Shown here piece after piece: positions 43,732 to 54,187 of a DNA stretch of 64,000 nucleotides. How positions within the stretch are numbered: the stretch's first letter is position 1; every line of letters begins with the position of its first letter. Position numbers and translations under genes: made by a program. This DNA is from Amaranthus tricolor (lineage: Eukaryota; Streptophyta; Magnoliopsida; Caryophyllales; Amaranthaceae), in assembly GCF_026212465.1 (NCBI RefSeq), contig NC_080062.1, forward strand, positions 222,501 through 286,500. The letters run 5' to 3'. Below the pieces are notes generated by a model. It saw only the letters and a program-made list of their open reading frames with translations. It searched no databases and had not been told where the DNA came from.

Positions 43732-46037
43732 TAATATTATTTTTAGTATTATTATTTTTATTAATTTTTGTTATTATTATTATTATTATTATTTATATTT
43801 TTATTATTAGTGTAAGTAATTTTTATTATTTTTATTTCAAATTTGCAGGAGTTTGAAAACTTCGGAGACAACGTAGATTACTCCGGTAGTTTTGTTACGG
43901 ATAGGGAATTTGTTTCCTTAGATGAATTACATAGTTGGGCCGATGCGATAGCAATAACAATTGTTTTTCAATTTACACGTGCTTCTTATAAACAAAAAGA
44001 AGAACGTTTTAGAGTTAGTGTGTATTTAAGATGTCACTGCTATGGTAATATTAGGGGTGATTTACATAATTTAGATAATACTGCCCGACCTGATTCTAAA
44101 AGTAGAAGTTGCGGGTGTAAAGTTATGATTGTAGCAAGTAGTTGTAAACCAGAAGAAAAACCTTGGACGGTAAGGGTGTGTCCTGGTGAAAAAGGAAGAC
44201 ATAACAACCCATTCTTAGTGTACAGAGATGGTCATGTAAGGGCAAATAGGATCAATGTAGATATTCGGGAGCACATACGACAGCTTAGTGTAACCGGAAT
44301 GCAACCGGCCTTTATTATGAGTTCTATTGGAGAAAATTTTCTAGTTTTTTTACTAGTATGAATCAAATATATAATGTAAGGCAATCAATAAGGAGAGAAG
44401 AGATGGAGGGTAGGACTCCCCTTCAACACTGTCTTTATATGGCCACAGAACTTAATTATGTGGTTTGGACAGACTTGAATAGCAAAGGGGAATTGAGCAG
44501 ATTATTAGTTGCAAATCCTACCTCTATCCAAATGATACGTACGTGGCCATATGTTGTGTTGATAGATACAACGTACAAAACGAACAAACAAAAGTGGCCA
44601 CTATGTGAAGTGATCGGAATGACGCCAACCAATCACAACTTCTTGGTTGCGTCCTGTTTGATGCGAGATGAGGCAGTTGTGTCGTATTCGTGGGTGTTGC
44701 AGGGATTGAGAGATATTTTAGGCATAACTCATAAGCCTAGCGTCATAGTAACCGATCGATACGAAGGTTTATCTGTAGTTATTCGTGACGTCTTCACAGC
44801 TAAAAAGGTTTTGTTGATTAATTATAGTCGCTCTATCTAGTGAATATGTCTTAATTACGTTTAATATTGTGTTTAATGTAGATGTGCGGCATTTGTTATG
44901 CATTTGGCATATTGCAAACAACGTTTAGAACATGGTGGATAAGTTGTGCGGCGGGAAAAAAAATCAACAAGAACAGGTATTCAGGAAAAGTAGATGGAAC
45001 CCCTTGGTTGAAAGTTCTACAATCGTCGAATTTGAAGAGAGACGGCAAGCGATCGTGAATACGTGGTCGGTTTGGAACAAAAAGGTCGTTAGGTATTTGG
45101 TTGGAACATGGATTGCACTTAGGGAGAAATTTGTGCGTGCGTGGACGAATGATTGTTTACACGTGGGTAACCAGAGTACAAGCAGAGTTGAAAGCCAACA
45201 CTCGTCTTTCAAGTATTACCTTTGTAGCGGTAATAGCTCATTTGATACCCTGTTCAAAAGGGCACACGCACAAATTACAAACCAGCAAGCCAGGATCCGA
45301 CAAACGCTACAGGAATCCATGAATTCTGAAGCAAGGTCGTTGCGACAACATTTCTTTAGACCTTTATATTGCCACGTATCTATCTATGCCTTGGAGCAGC
45401 TGCGACTTGAACATAGTCGTATGTTAGATTTGGGTGATTTTGTATTTAACATATGCGGTTGTGTACTTCAACACACCCATGGATTGTCGTGTGCTTGTTA
45501 TTTATATATGTCCATTGGTTCACATGGTGCTTTGTATGTGGATGACATTCATCCATTCTGGAGTACTTTGAGGTACATATATGTAGGAGATGAAAACGAC
45601 GAAGGAGGACGATACGCGAACGCCGATGACAAAGAATACTTCAAATCTCTGGTCGATGAAGTTCTAAAATCTGATCCCGCAGTTGTACGACGATTTTCTC
45701 AGGTACTTGAGAATGAACTACACCCTGATGGAGCCGATAAACCTGAGCCTCACGCAAGTCCACCTCGAAAGGGAAGACCAATCACAAGCAAAACACTGAA
45801 AAGAAATAAAAGTGCATTTGAATATAGCAGATCATCTTCTCGTGGTCGAGGGTCTTGATCTTCATCCTGCGGGAGATCTAGTGGTAGATCTAGCGGTAGA
45901 TCTAGTCGTCGAGAAACGCAATATTCAATTGGAATTAAGTTTAGTTTTCTATTTATCCGGTACATGACTTTCCTTTCTGTTATTTAAATTAGTTTGTTAA
46001 ATCTTTATCTTACTAACCTCATTTTCAATAATTGCAG

Positions 46038-46717
46038 ATGAACCAGGAGGTCGTGATTTTTCACAGTTTTCATGGCCTAATAACATCCCGTACATTCTTC
46101 CTCCTTACTTGTTTTACTGGATTGATGTGTTAGGTGATAGTAACTGTGGATTTAGAGCTATTGATGTCACAGAGTTGGGAGGCAAGGAGGCATGGCCTCT
46201 TTTAAGACGTGCTATGTGTATGGAAATGCAAATGAACAGAGACCAATACCTAAGTTTATATCTATCCTAGGAATTGTTAGACGATGTTATATTCAGAATA
46301 GATTCACACGGCAATGGACCTGCTCCTTATATTCACTGGATGGATGCACCGATGGCATTATACTCTGCAGCAACGTTTTTTAACATTGGCTTTGCTTATT
46401 ATGGTTCTGCTGACAGTAACCCGATGTACAACTGTTTGGTTCTTCCGTTAAGGAAAACACCGGGCGTACATAGTGTAAATAAAGTTATACATATATGTTG
46501 AGTGAATGGAAATCATTTTGTTCAACTATTAATGAACGACGATTCATCCCCACTGCTGCCCGTCCATCAACGTTGGAGAGAAGCAGTTGATAATTTTACT
46601 AGGCATATAGAAACACATTTTACTAGTAGGATTATGCTCTAGAATAAGCTACGCGGGCCACGACCACCACAACGTAATAACACCACTGACGATGCTATAA
46701 ATTTAGATAGTCCATAG
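46038..46717 (+). pseudogene. OTU-like cysteine protease domain of element C
   Basis: It follows an acceptor (ATTGCAG at 46031-46037). The frame reads DEPGGRDFSQFSWPNNIPYI, then YWIDVLGDSNCGFRAIDVTE, the OTU Asp/Cys block with the nucleophile Cys in GDSNCGFRA. The middle has EAWPLLRRAMCMEMQMNRDQ, and VNGNHFVQLL carries the catalytic His. It ends PRPPQRNNTTDDAINLDSP before the TAG at 46715-46717. Stops at 46267-46269 (TAG), 46498-46500 (TGA in place of an expected Trp) and 46640-46642 (TAG) interrupt it. OTU enzymes remove ubiquitin or related modifiers. OTU domains fused to or next to MULE transposases are known in plants, so this is probably the C-terminal part of the transposase polyprotein. 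The catalytic Cys and His are both still present. Confidence 0.85.
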
Positions 46718-46964
46718 TGTAACGTGATGTATAAATCATTATTCCTTTGTATTATAGAAATTATACACGAGATTCAATTTGTAGATAATACATATTTATA
46801 CTATTGTTTACGTTATTACTATAGAAATTGTAGATTGAATTCTTTATGTATAGTAACGATGTAAGTTAATAAAAGCATGCATTGATGTGAACATGAATTA
46901 AATTTAACGTGAAAAGTTGACGTAAATAAATAAACGCATTAATGTAAATTAGTTTAGATACAGA

Positions 46965-48195
46965 CTATGAAGGGCCGTGCCCCTTAAACACTTGCCATTC
47001 GGCAAATAAATCTTTACAATCATTAAGGTACACATTTAAGGCATGTCTTTCCCGAGGGTTCATTTCCTCGACAGAAGGTAGTCTCGCCAATGGAGCGAAT
47101 CGACTCGGTCATTCATTCACAAACTGAGACAAAAAAGGAAAAAGGGAGTGAATATGAATTTAAACATCATTTAAATAACATAACGACATAATAGAAAAAA
47201 ATAAAATTAATAAAACTTACGTATTCCAATCTACTTTCAGGTCGACCAGAACGGGCACTCGGTCCTTCGCCAAGGACCACGTACGGGTGGGAGCACACTA
47301 TGAACCAGTCAACGTAACTAGGTTCAGCCTCTGATGGAACAGATGCCCGACGAAGTGCCTGCTCACCAAGGTGGGCACTATTGGGGAACCTACTGCTCCA
47401 AGTACACAGACGAAGAAGCAAACGTCACGAAGTAGGTACTGTGTGCCGGTCGCATAGCCTTGGTTGGTCTCATAGAAGGGGGGGAATACCTTGCACAAAA
47501 CCGACCTGTCGTACTGTCCGCTCAGGCAAATACATTTTGACGATATCAAAGCAAGTGATACCCCCGATGAAGGTGGTGCGTGGGTACTCGTTCAACAAGG
47601 CCCTTGGAGCAGTCATGTACGGAGTCCATTCCACCTGCATACAGGCCAAGTTAACAAATAAAAATAATGTAAAATTTTAATAACATGTAATCCAGAAGGT
47701 GTGATGTGATGTACAATACCTGAGTTTCTGTCATGGAGTCAAGTATACCATGGCAGTCCCTCAGCCTGTTGACCAGATCTCGGCAAGGCTTTGGCGTGGA
47801 CCACATCTCCGCCCTAGTCTTATTAGGCACGTCTGCTCGGCGAGGATGAGGGCGGAAAGCGGGAAAGTACTCATAGATCCATGTCTGGAGCAATGTCAGG
47901 CAACCCGCAATGGTGTTGCAACCAGCCCTAGATGCCATTCCCAGCTGCCGATACATGTAGGCCAAGGTCACCGTACCCCAGGCGATCTCATCCTGATCGA
48001 CGTTCACAGCAAGTATCGCGTGAGGTCGCATGCCGGTTCTGGTCTTATCCGCCAGCAAGGTAGAGCCGACAATAGCCATGTAGTACGCTATCGACTGGGT
48101 ATCCGTGGCCTGGGACCTATGACACAGCTGCATCAGTTCAGCAACGTTCACGCAGCCACTGGTGAATACACCTCTCCGCCGTAGCTCAGACATGG
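46965..48195 (-). pseudogene. PMD gene of element C, 5' half missing
   Basis: The homology begins at 48195 inside the PMD core (MSELRRRGVFTSGCVNVAEL) and continues MQLCHRSQATDTQSIAYYMA, STLLADKTRTGMRPHAILAV, IAWGTVTLAYMYRQLG and VPNKTRAEMWSTPKP. After introns come the C-terminal exons to the TAG at 46965-46967. The first stretch (47700-48193) is open without lesions, so this half is better preserved than the same part of B. The N-terminal part, including the start codon, is absent because the element is broken here. It converges tail to tail with the OTU frame, whose stop lies about 250 bp away. Confidence 0.75.
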
Positions 48196-48578
48196 GACAT
48201 ATTAAAATTTAAAACTGAATTAAAATTTAGAAATTTTATTAGTGAAGAATATATGAAAACCGATGAATTACTATTGATTGATGGAACATATACATTATGT
48301 AGGGAAACATTTTAGCATAGGTTTCTTTTCAAGATTTGAAGGGTCATTGCAACGAAAGGAGGGAGCTACTACACATAATAAATCCTGTGTGTGCTCCCAC
48401 ATATGACATATCTTAGGCAATAGAAATTAGGCACTACTCCGTATACCTCCTATCTCTCCAAACACAATAATAGTTGATAATTTATTTGTGTTTTTGTTCC
48501 TTTCTTTATTGGCTTTCATTGGATGTTTATATGAAACAAAGATCACTTTAATCATTTCATCTTAGGGGTATATGATGT
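48196..48578. other. Spacer between elements C and D, nothing recognised
   Basis: No homology to the A/B/C/D family and no gene. It probably represents older flanking DNA. Confidence 0.4.
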
Positions 48579-48587
48579 TTCAAAAAT
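48579..48587. repeat. Left target site duplication of element D
   Basis: TTCAAAAAT against TTAAAAAAT at 49255-49263, 8 of 9 bases identical. Confidence 0.55.
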
Positions 48588-48770
48588 GGAGTTATTAAAC
48601 ATCGCCACTTTTTTTCATTTTATCGTCATCTCCTCACTCACGAAATTACGAATTTGTCCTTAAATTTAAAAAATTATAATTTTGTCATCCCCTTAAAATT
48701 TCTTATTTATAATAATAATAATAATAATAATAATACAAATGGAATTAATAATAATTTAAAAAAAAAATAC

Positions 48771-48861
48771 CCAGTCGCAGGAAAACTGCGGCTGGACTAC
48801 GATTCAGTTGCACATTTTGTGCGACTGAACCGCGGTCCAGCCGCGGTTTTCCTGCGACTGG
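48771..48861. repeat. GC-rich hairpin of element D
   Basis: Arms of about 43 bases beginning CCAGTCGCAGGAAAACTGCG, with the opposite arm beginning CCAGTCGCAGGAAAACCGCG in reverse complement. About five mismatches and a small loop around ATTTTG. Confidence 0.9.
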
Positions 48862-48897
48862 TTTTTTTCGTTTTTTTAAAAATTATTATTAATTTCA

Positions 48898-48901
48898 TTT
48901 A

Positions 48902-48944
<43 letters not shown>

Positions 48945-49034
48945 GTGATTGTTATTATTAAATTTTTATTTTTGTTTTAATTATTATTAAATTTTTATTT
49001 TTGTTTTAATTATTATTTAATTTATTTTTTAAAA

Positions 49035-49102
<68 letters not shown>

Positions 49103-49137
49103 GTAGTAGTAGTAGTAGTAGTAGTAGTAGTATAAAT
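48898..49137. repeat. (ATT)n arrays and a (TAG)n run in element D
   Basis: Two ATT arrays are separated by a 36 bp direct duplication (AATTTTTATTTTTGTTTTAA units near 48959-49018). They are followed by about ten TAG units ending near 49131. Confidence 0.9.
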
Positions 49138-49254
49138 AAGAAATTTTAAGTCCAGTGGCAAAGTTATAATTTTTTAAAGTCCAGGGGTAAATTCGTAATT
49201 TCATTTGGAGGGATGGCGATAAAATGAAAAGGGTGGCGATGTTTAAAGATTGGG

Positions 49255-49263
49255 TTAAAAAAT
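49255..49263. repeat. Right target site duplication of element D
   Basis: TTAAAAAAT, matching TTCAAAAAT at 48579-48587 at 8 of 9 bases. Confidence 0.55.
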
Positions 49264-49332
49264 CATTTATTTCTCTCATTTTAGAATACTTATTACACTT
49301 TTATTATTGGCATCATTATTTAAGATTATTTT

Positions 49333-49595
49333 ATACTCCCTCCTATTCAGCCTAAATGTTTTATTTGACTTTTCACATTTGCCGAGGTAACATTTTAACC
49401 CTCAATATCTTAAATTATTATTAATTAAAAATTATAAAAAGTTGATATTTATAATCCTTGTATTGAGATAAATCAAACAAGATCCCACATGACTATGTTT
49501 TAATTTATAAATTAAGAGTAAAATACAAATTAAGAGTGATAAGTGAATAGTGCCAAAAATCAAATGGGACATTAAGGCTGAATAGGAGGTAATAT
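49333..49595. mobile_element. MITE, family 1, best preserved copy
   Basis: The left end is TACTCCCTCCTATTCAGCCT and the right end, in reverse complement, is AATATTACCTCCTATTCAGC. It has the GGGACATTAAGG motif at the right. Non-coding, about 263 bp. Confidence 0.7.
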
Positions 49596-49773
49596 TATTG
49601 TCATTGTATGAGAAAAAAATAATTAGAGCAAATCTTATTTGAATCATCTAGTGACTTACTTTTATAATTTTAACTTTTTATATTTTTTTGAATTGTATTT
49701 TTTTAGTTTTTAATTATTCATAATTCAATGTATAAAGATTCAAAATAATGCATTTGATTCCGTAAAAAGTAAT

Positions 49774-50146
49774 ATGTATACATCCTCATCCTCATCAACA
49801 TTCTCTTCATCTGTCTCATACCCATCAACATGATCTACTACATCCTCATTGACATCAGCCACATTATTGATGTCCTCAACAACACTTTTTTCTTTGTAAA
49901 TCCCTCCTCACCATGCCAAACCCAAACATGATATTGAGGCCTAAACCCACGTTGAAGTATGTGCTTCCTAAGGATATCAACACTATCTACCTTTGATACA
50001 TTGCCACAACTGACACATGGGCAATAAAAACCAACTCACCTTGTCCTAACTTGATGTTCAACCGCAATACTACAAAATTCTAATATGCCATCAATAAATT
50101 CCGACGATTCAATGCTTCCATACATCCAAGAACGATTTTTTGTCAT
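49774..50146 (-). pseudogene. CACTA transposase N-terminal domain (Transpos_assoc) fragment
   Basis: From the ATG at 50146: MTKNRSWMYGSIESSEFIDG, FCSIAVEHQVRTR, a TGA, then VGFYCPCVSCGNVSKVDSVD, LRKHILQRGFRPQYHVWVWH and GEEGFTKK. After a frame change comes an acidic tail (VVEDINNVADVNEDVVDHVD). The RSWMY opening, the CPC..C motif and the HL..GF..Y..W.WHGE ending are those of the transposase-associated domain that starts TNPD/TNP2 proteins of plant En/Spm elements. The catalytic part is missing. Confidence 0.85.
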
Positions 50147-51431
50147 CCTAATTAGTGTGATTAATTGATTCAAAACAAAATTAATACACAACTTTTATAC
50201 ATATATACTTAACGAACTCTAACTAACCACAAAATTAAGTAATAATCATTCATTTAACACTAATCAACCCAAATAATAACACAATGTTTTTTAAACTGTC
50301 CAAATGATGTTTATTGTAGTAACCATAATTAATATTTATATAAAAACAATAAAAATCAAATTACATTCATAAACTTGGACAACTAATTAATATTCATATC
50401 AACAACTCATTCATTTAACCATAAACAAACCTAATTAAACCTAACTTACAAACTATAAAAAAAATTATGATAAATTTAAAACTTAAAAACCACAACTACA
50501 TACACAATCATATATAAAATGAAAAAATTACTTAAAAATATAACAAAACATGATATATATGATAAATTTAAAACTTAAAAACAATAACAACATACACATT
50601 CATAAAGTATGACAAATTTAAACCTAATTTACAAATCAAAATGAAAAAAATACCTTGAATTATCGTGGGTTTTGGTGGGTCAGTTATTAACCTATACAAT
50701 GAAAAAAAAAATTAGTATAAAAAAACCAAGCGCCCTAAACGTACACAATTAATGAAGCTTGAATAATAATGGCCTGGGTTTGAGAACTAATAAGCTTTAA
50801 AAAAATTATACCTTGAAGAAGAGCAAGAACTAAGCCCAAATTTCGTGGGTTTTCGTGGGTTTAAGAAGAGCAACAACAATGTGTACAGCGCAGTTTCAAG
50901 AAGTTGATGATGAAGAAAAGCAAGAAGAAGAGCAAGAATGATGATCAAAGAAGAACAAGAACAAAAAGATGATGAAGAAGAAAGATTGAAGACAGTAATC
51001 GAACAAATTATGATGAACAAGAAAACCGACAGTTTCAATATTGAGTGAAGAAGTGCAACAGTCGTATAAACAACAATATAATGAAAGCAGTTTCGTGGGT
51101 TTTATGTTTTAACATAACATTAACATATATGGCGCGTTTTTGAAAATACAATTGTTGCGGGCAAGGCAAAAACCACAGCAATTATGTGAAGAATTATGTT
51201 ATTTGCTACGGGTAGTCAAGAACTGGAGCAATTGAAGAACGTTTTTTGCTGCGGGCGTCAAACAAACCGCAGCAATTGAAGCTGCTCATATGTATTTGCT
51301 GCGGTCAAGGCCCAAAACCGCAACATTTAAGTGTTTATTTTTTTTTTCTAATTCTTTTTCCTACTTATTGCTGCGTATATATAAAAACCGCAACAAATGA
51401 TTAGCAGCAAATACGATTTTTTCCACTAGTG
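49774..51431 (-). mobile_element. CACTA element remnant with one intact terminus
   Basis: The terminus at 51431 reads, on the minus strand, CACTAGTGGAAAAAATCG. From it to about 51140 lie subterminal repeats of TTGCTGCGG / CCGCAGCAA in both orientations (at least eight copies with drift). The transposase N-terminal fragment lies inside, on the same strand. The other terminus is not found, so the element is truncated beyond about 49774. The terminus and repeat type differ from those of the element at 36928, so two CACTA families are present. Confidence 0.8.
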
Positions 51432-51617
51432 GTAGCTAGTATATGGAATGAAGAAAGTATAAAAATAGATTTATCTATTTTTCACTTATATTACCGTTTA
51501 TTATAGTAAAATTCCCTTTGTTTGTTTGCTCTTTCTATTTACTTTTTTTTTTTTTTTTGCGAATCTCAATGTACTTATAAGTTAAATAATCTTAATTGTA
51601 AATTCAAAAAATTATAA

Positions 51618-52932
51618 TGGTGTTTGACAAACAGCTGATAACGGGTAGCTGGTAGTTGATAAGAGGAGCTAATTTGATTAGATTATTTTATGAACTGATT
51701 TGACTTACTGATTTTGTTAGTTGGTTATTTATGAGTATTTGGTAAATTCAGCTGATATTTAAAAATTAATTTACATAAAAAGACATATACAGACATGATA
51801 ATTTATTGCTATGTTTCTATTTGTTTATATTATACTATAATTTGGTCAATTATTAATAAGTTATCTGTAAATATTTTTTTGTAAACTTTATGTCATGGTT
51901 TATTTATGATAATTAGTAAGAAAGAATTGTAATCTTAAAAGATTAATTTTAATTTTTTTACCTTAAATTCATCTACTGAATGACCCCGCTGAAAATAAAT
52001 AAAGATTATATAATTTTAAAAAATAAATCATATCCAAAAATAAATAACAACAAAACTAAATAACAAATAATTAAGGAGACAAAAAAATTGAAGGAAGAGA
52101 ACTTAAGAAAGAAGGTATTCTGGAAATTGAAAATAATACTCCAAAAGTCCTAACTATAATGGTAAAAAAGAAATTTCCACATGGTATCATTTAGTTTTCA
52201 TGAAATGCCAGTAGTAGCACTTTTTTAAGAAAATTCTACATGGTAGCATCCAGTTTATGCACAAACTAATTGTCATAGCATTTTCCGTTAAGTTCTTATT
52301 AAATTTCATTTAATTCATCATTTTGTAAGTTTTTTCCACATGGTAGCATCTAGTTTTTGTTTAATCTACAATTTTAACTTTAAATTCACCAATTTAATGT
52401 TTAATTCACCGTTTAATTCATTAATACCCATAAATGTTGTAATAATTTTGTTTTCATTCAAATTGTTGGCATTATTTAAACATTAAATTGGTGAATTTAA
52501 AGTTAAAATTATGAATTGAACAAAAACTAGATGTTACCATGTGGAAAAAACTTACAAAATGATAAATTAAACGGAATTTAACAAGAACTTAACGGAAAAT
52601 GCTACGGCAATTAGTTTGTGCATAAACTGGATGCTACCATGTGGAATTTTCTTTAAAATATGCTACCACTGACATTTCATAAAAATTGGATGCTACCATA
52701 TGGAATTTCCCAAAAAAAGGTAATCTTGGGAGTATGATACCAGTTGATCAACCCACACATTGAAAACGTTGGGTTTTCTAGCGTGTAGCAAATGAGCTGA
52801 TTTGCTTCAATAAGCTTTTCTAATCAGCTCAATTACCAAATATTTTTTTTAGCTTATTTTGCTAGTCTAATCAGCTAATTCACCTAATACGCTAAAAAGC
52901 TCTCTGCCCACTTTTTCACCAAACATCCTCTA
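51618..52932. mobile_element. GTGTTTGGCAAA-type MITE split by a foldback insertion
   Basis: The left border GGTGTTTGACAAACAGCTGA and the right border, in reverse complement GAGGATGTTTGGTGAAAAAG, are the ends of a MITE rich in AGCTGATT/AATCAGCT motifs. A second element (52130-52722) sits inside it. Confidence 0.6.
52130..52722. mobile_element. Long-TIR foldback element nested in the MITE
   Basis: Arms of about 250 bases: left AAATTTCCACATGGTATCAT, right in reverse complement AAATTCCATATGGTAGCATC. Each arm has repeated CCACATGGTAGCATC modules (three per arm). The centre is a short loop around TAATACCCATAAATGTTGTA. It is related in style, not in sequence, to 32834-33523. Confidence 0.75.
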
Positions 52933-54187
52933 TAAAAAGCTAATATTTGAAAAACATATATTAAGACGAATCAATCAAGATCTTACAACTTTTTTTTTAA
53001 TATATATTGATATTAATGAAAATTTATAATTAGAGTTTTACACTAAGATTTAAATATTTTATATTTGTGACGAATACAAAAAATAACATAGAAAGTGCTT
53101 GTCAAACAAAACTAAATGTATATGAGAATTATTGAAATGAAGAGTACAACAAATTAGTTAAGAGGAAATTATTCAACTTCGAACTAATACTTCGTTAAAT
53201 TAAAAGATAATCTCACAAAATCCATATGGAAGTACTTGTTTGACAAGTTTTGGTTGATGTTTTCTCCAGTTTTTGAATTAGAACTTAAAGACTATATTTT
53301 GTAATTATTTGGTTTTTATTATATATCACTTCAATATACTTATTCTGTTTCATTATACAATACATTTTATTTTTACGTATATCAATCACAATATATAAAA
53401 TAAATTTAAAATAAATAGTATTAGTAAATAATGAGTATTTCAGAGGGATGTAGTATGACGGAACTCATGAGTGTGCCTCTAATCCTATCAAGTCTCAAAA
53501 CTCTCAATCAAGTTGAGCATAATGCAAATAAAATTTTTTTCTTATATTTTCTTTTCCCTACCAACTCTAAATACTCCAAGTCCAACAAAATCAAATAACA
53601 AGAATCAAGAAAAAAAACAAATGAATTTACAGTACTAATTAGTACGAGAAATAGATTGAAAAAAATGGGCATAGAGTAACAAAAAAATACAAAGAATACT
53701 ACAATAATTCTAATGGAAAATATATATTTATATTTAACCTGTGCTTACAGAAGATCGTTTTTTTTTCTTTTTTTTTTTTTTTGAGATAATACAGAAGATC
53801 ATTCTGTTAAGTGTTAATTATAGTCTGTACAATCCAAGCTTAAATTCGTCATATTTCTTTCACAGCACCAAAATTGGGAGATACATGAACCTACTGAAGC
53901 GCTCGGCTTGTATTAAGAACCTTCGACATTTCATGATTGCTGGCCTTTCTAGCAGGATAACAAGGAGATTCCGACATCACGATTCACAATTTTGTGATAA
54001 ACGCACCTTCAAAACATCTATTAAGCTTTAATGATTCATTGCTACAGAGCTGGTGCAGTTATAAAGGGAAATTGTGGTAATAGCCAACTGTAAAAGATGA
54101 TAGCAGGGTCGATTATCTGGTTGAGGAACCCTAGTCTAGCCTCGGAACTGTAGTGCATGAAATGGAGACTATAATGTATAGTTTCCA
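52933..54187. other. Intergenic and kanadaptin 3' flank
   Basis: No gene. A T-rich run near 53758-53782. Sequence from about 53820 is less AT-rich and probably includes the kanadaptin 3' untranslated region. Confidence 0.4.

Larger units (their letters stand above)
43335..45858 (+). pseudogene. MULE transposase with FAR1-like N-terminus and SWIM motif
   Basis: Exon 1 (43335-43355, SDYESDA) is joined in frame across an intron (43356-43848) to EFENFGDNVDYSGSFVTDRE. An N-terminal zinc-binding FAR1/WRKY-GCM1-like part follows (RVSVYLRCHCYGN, SRSCGCKVMI, GRHNNPF). After a frameshift near 44340 comes the DDE core: VVLIDTTYKTNKQKWPL with the first Asp, SYSWVLQGLRDIL, and PSVIVTDRYEGL with the second Asp. 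After a short intron (about 44807-44881) comes RHLLCIWHIANN, then TAG at 44930-ish, then STSRVESQHSSFKYYL, and a SWIM-like CGCVLQHTHGLSCACY. The C-terminus is an Arg/Ser-rich linker broken by TGA at 45856-45858. The exon 1 start codon seen in A is not conserved here. DDE/SWIM architecture is that of plant Mutator transposases. At least three lesions make it non-functional. Confidence 0.8.
43132..48195. mobile_element. Element C: MULE with transposase, OTU protease and convergent PMD, right end lost
   Basis: The left end GTTATTAAGCTTCGCCACCC with TTTTATCGTCAC is the family terminus, and the subterminal AACAAATGTAAATCACAC block matches A. Left to right: TATA box, transposase exon 1, intron with hairpin and ATT array, MULE transposase, RS-rich linker and OTU domain (all plus strand), then the PMD 3' half (minus strand). 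Homology to A and B stops abruptly at about 48195 inside the PMD gene, and no family right end follows. C therefore lacks its right terminus. It is the only copy in this window that preserves the transposase and OTU block. Confidence 0.75.
48588..49254. mobile_element. Element D: 667 bp non-autonomous member of the A/B/C family
   Basis: The left end GGAGTTATTAAACATCGCCA and the right end, in reverse complement CCCAATCTTTAAACATCGCC, continue into the shared TTTTATCGYCA core. Between them are only one GC-rich hairpin and ATT/TAG arrays. Flanking 9 bp repeats match at 8 of 9 bases. No coding sequence. Confidence 0.8.

Noticed and set aside
43132..49254. Elements C and D read as one element with a left end in C and a right end in D
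   Set aside because: D has its own left end and its own 9 bp flanking repeats, and PMD homology stops at 48195 well before D.
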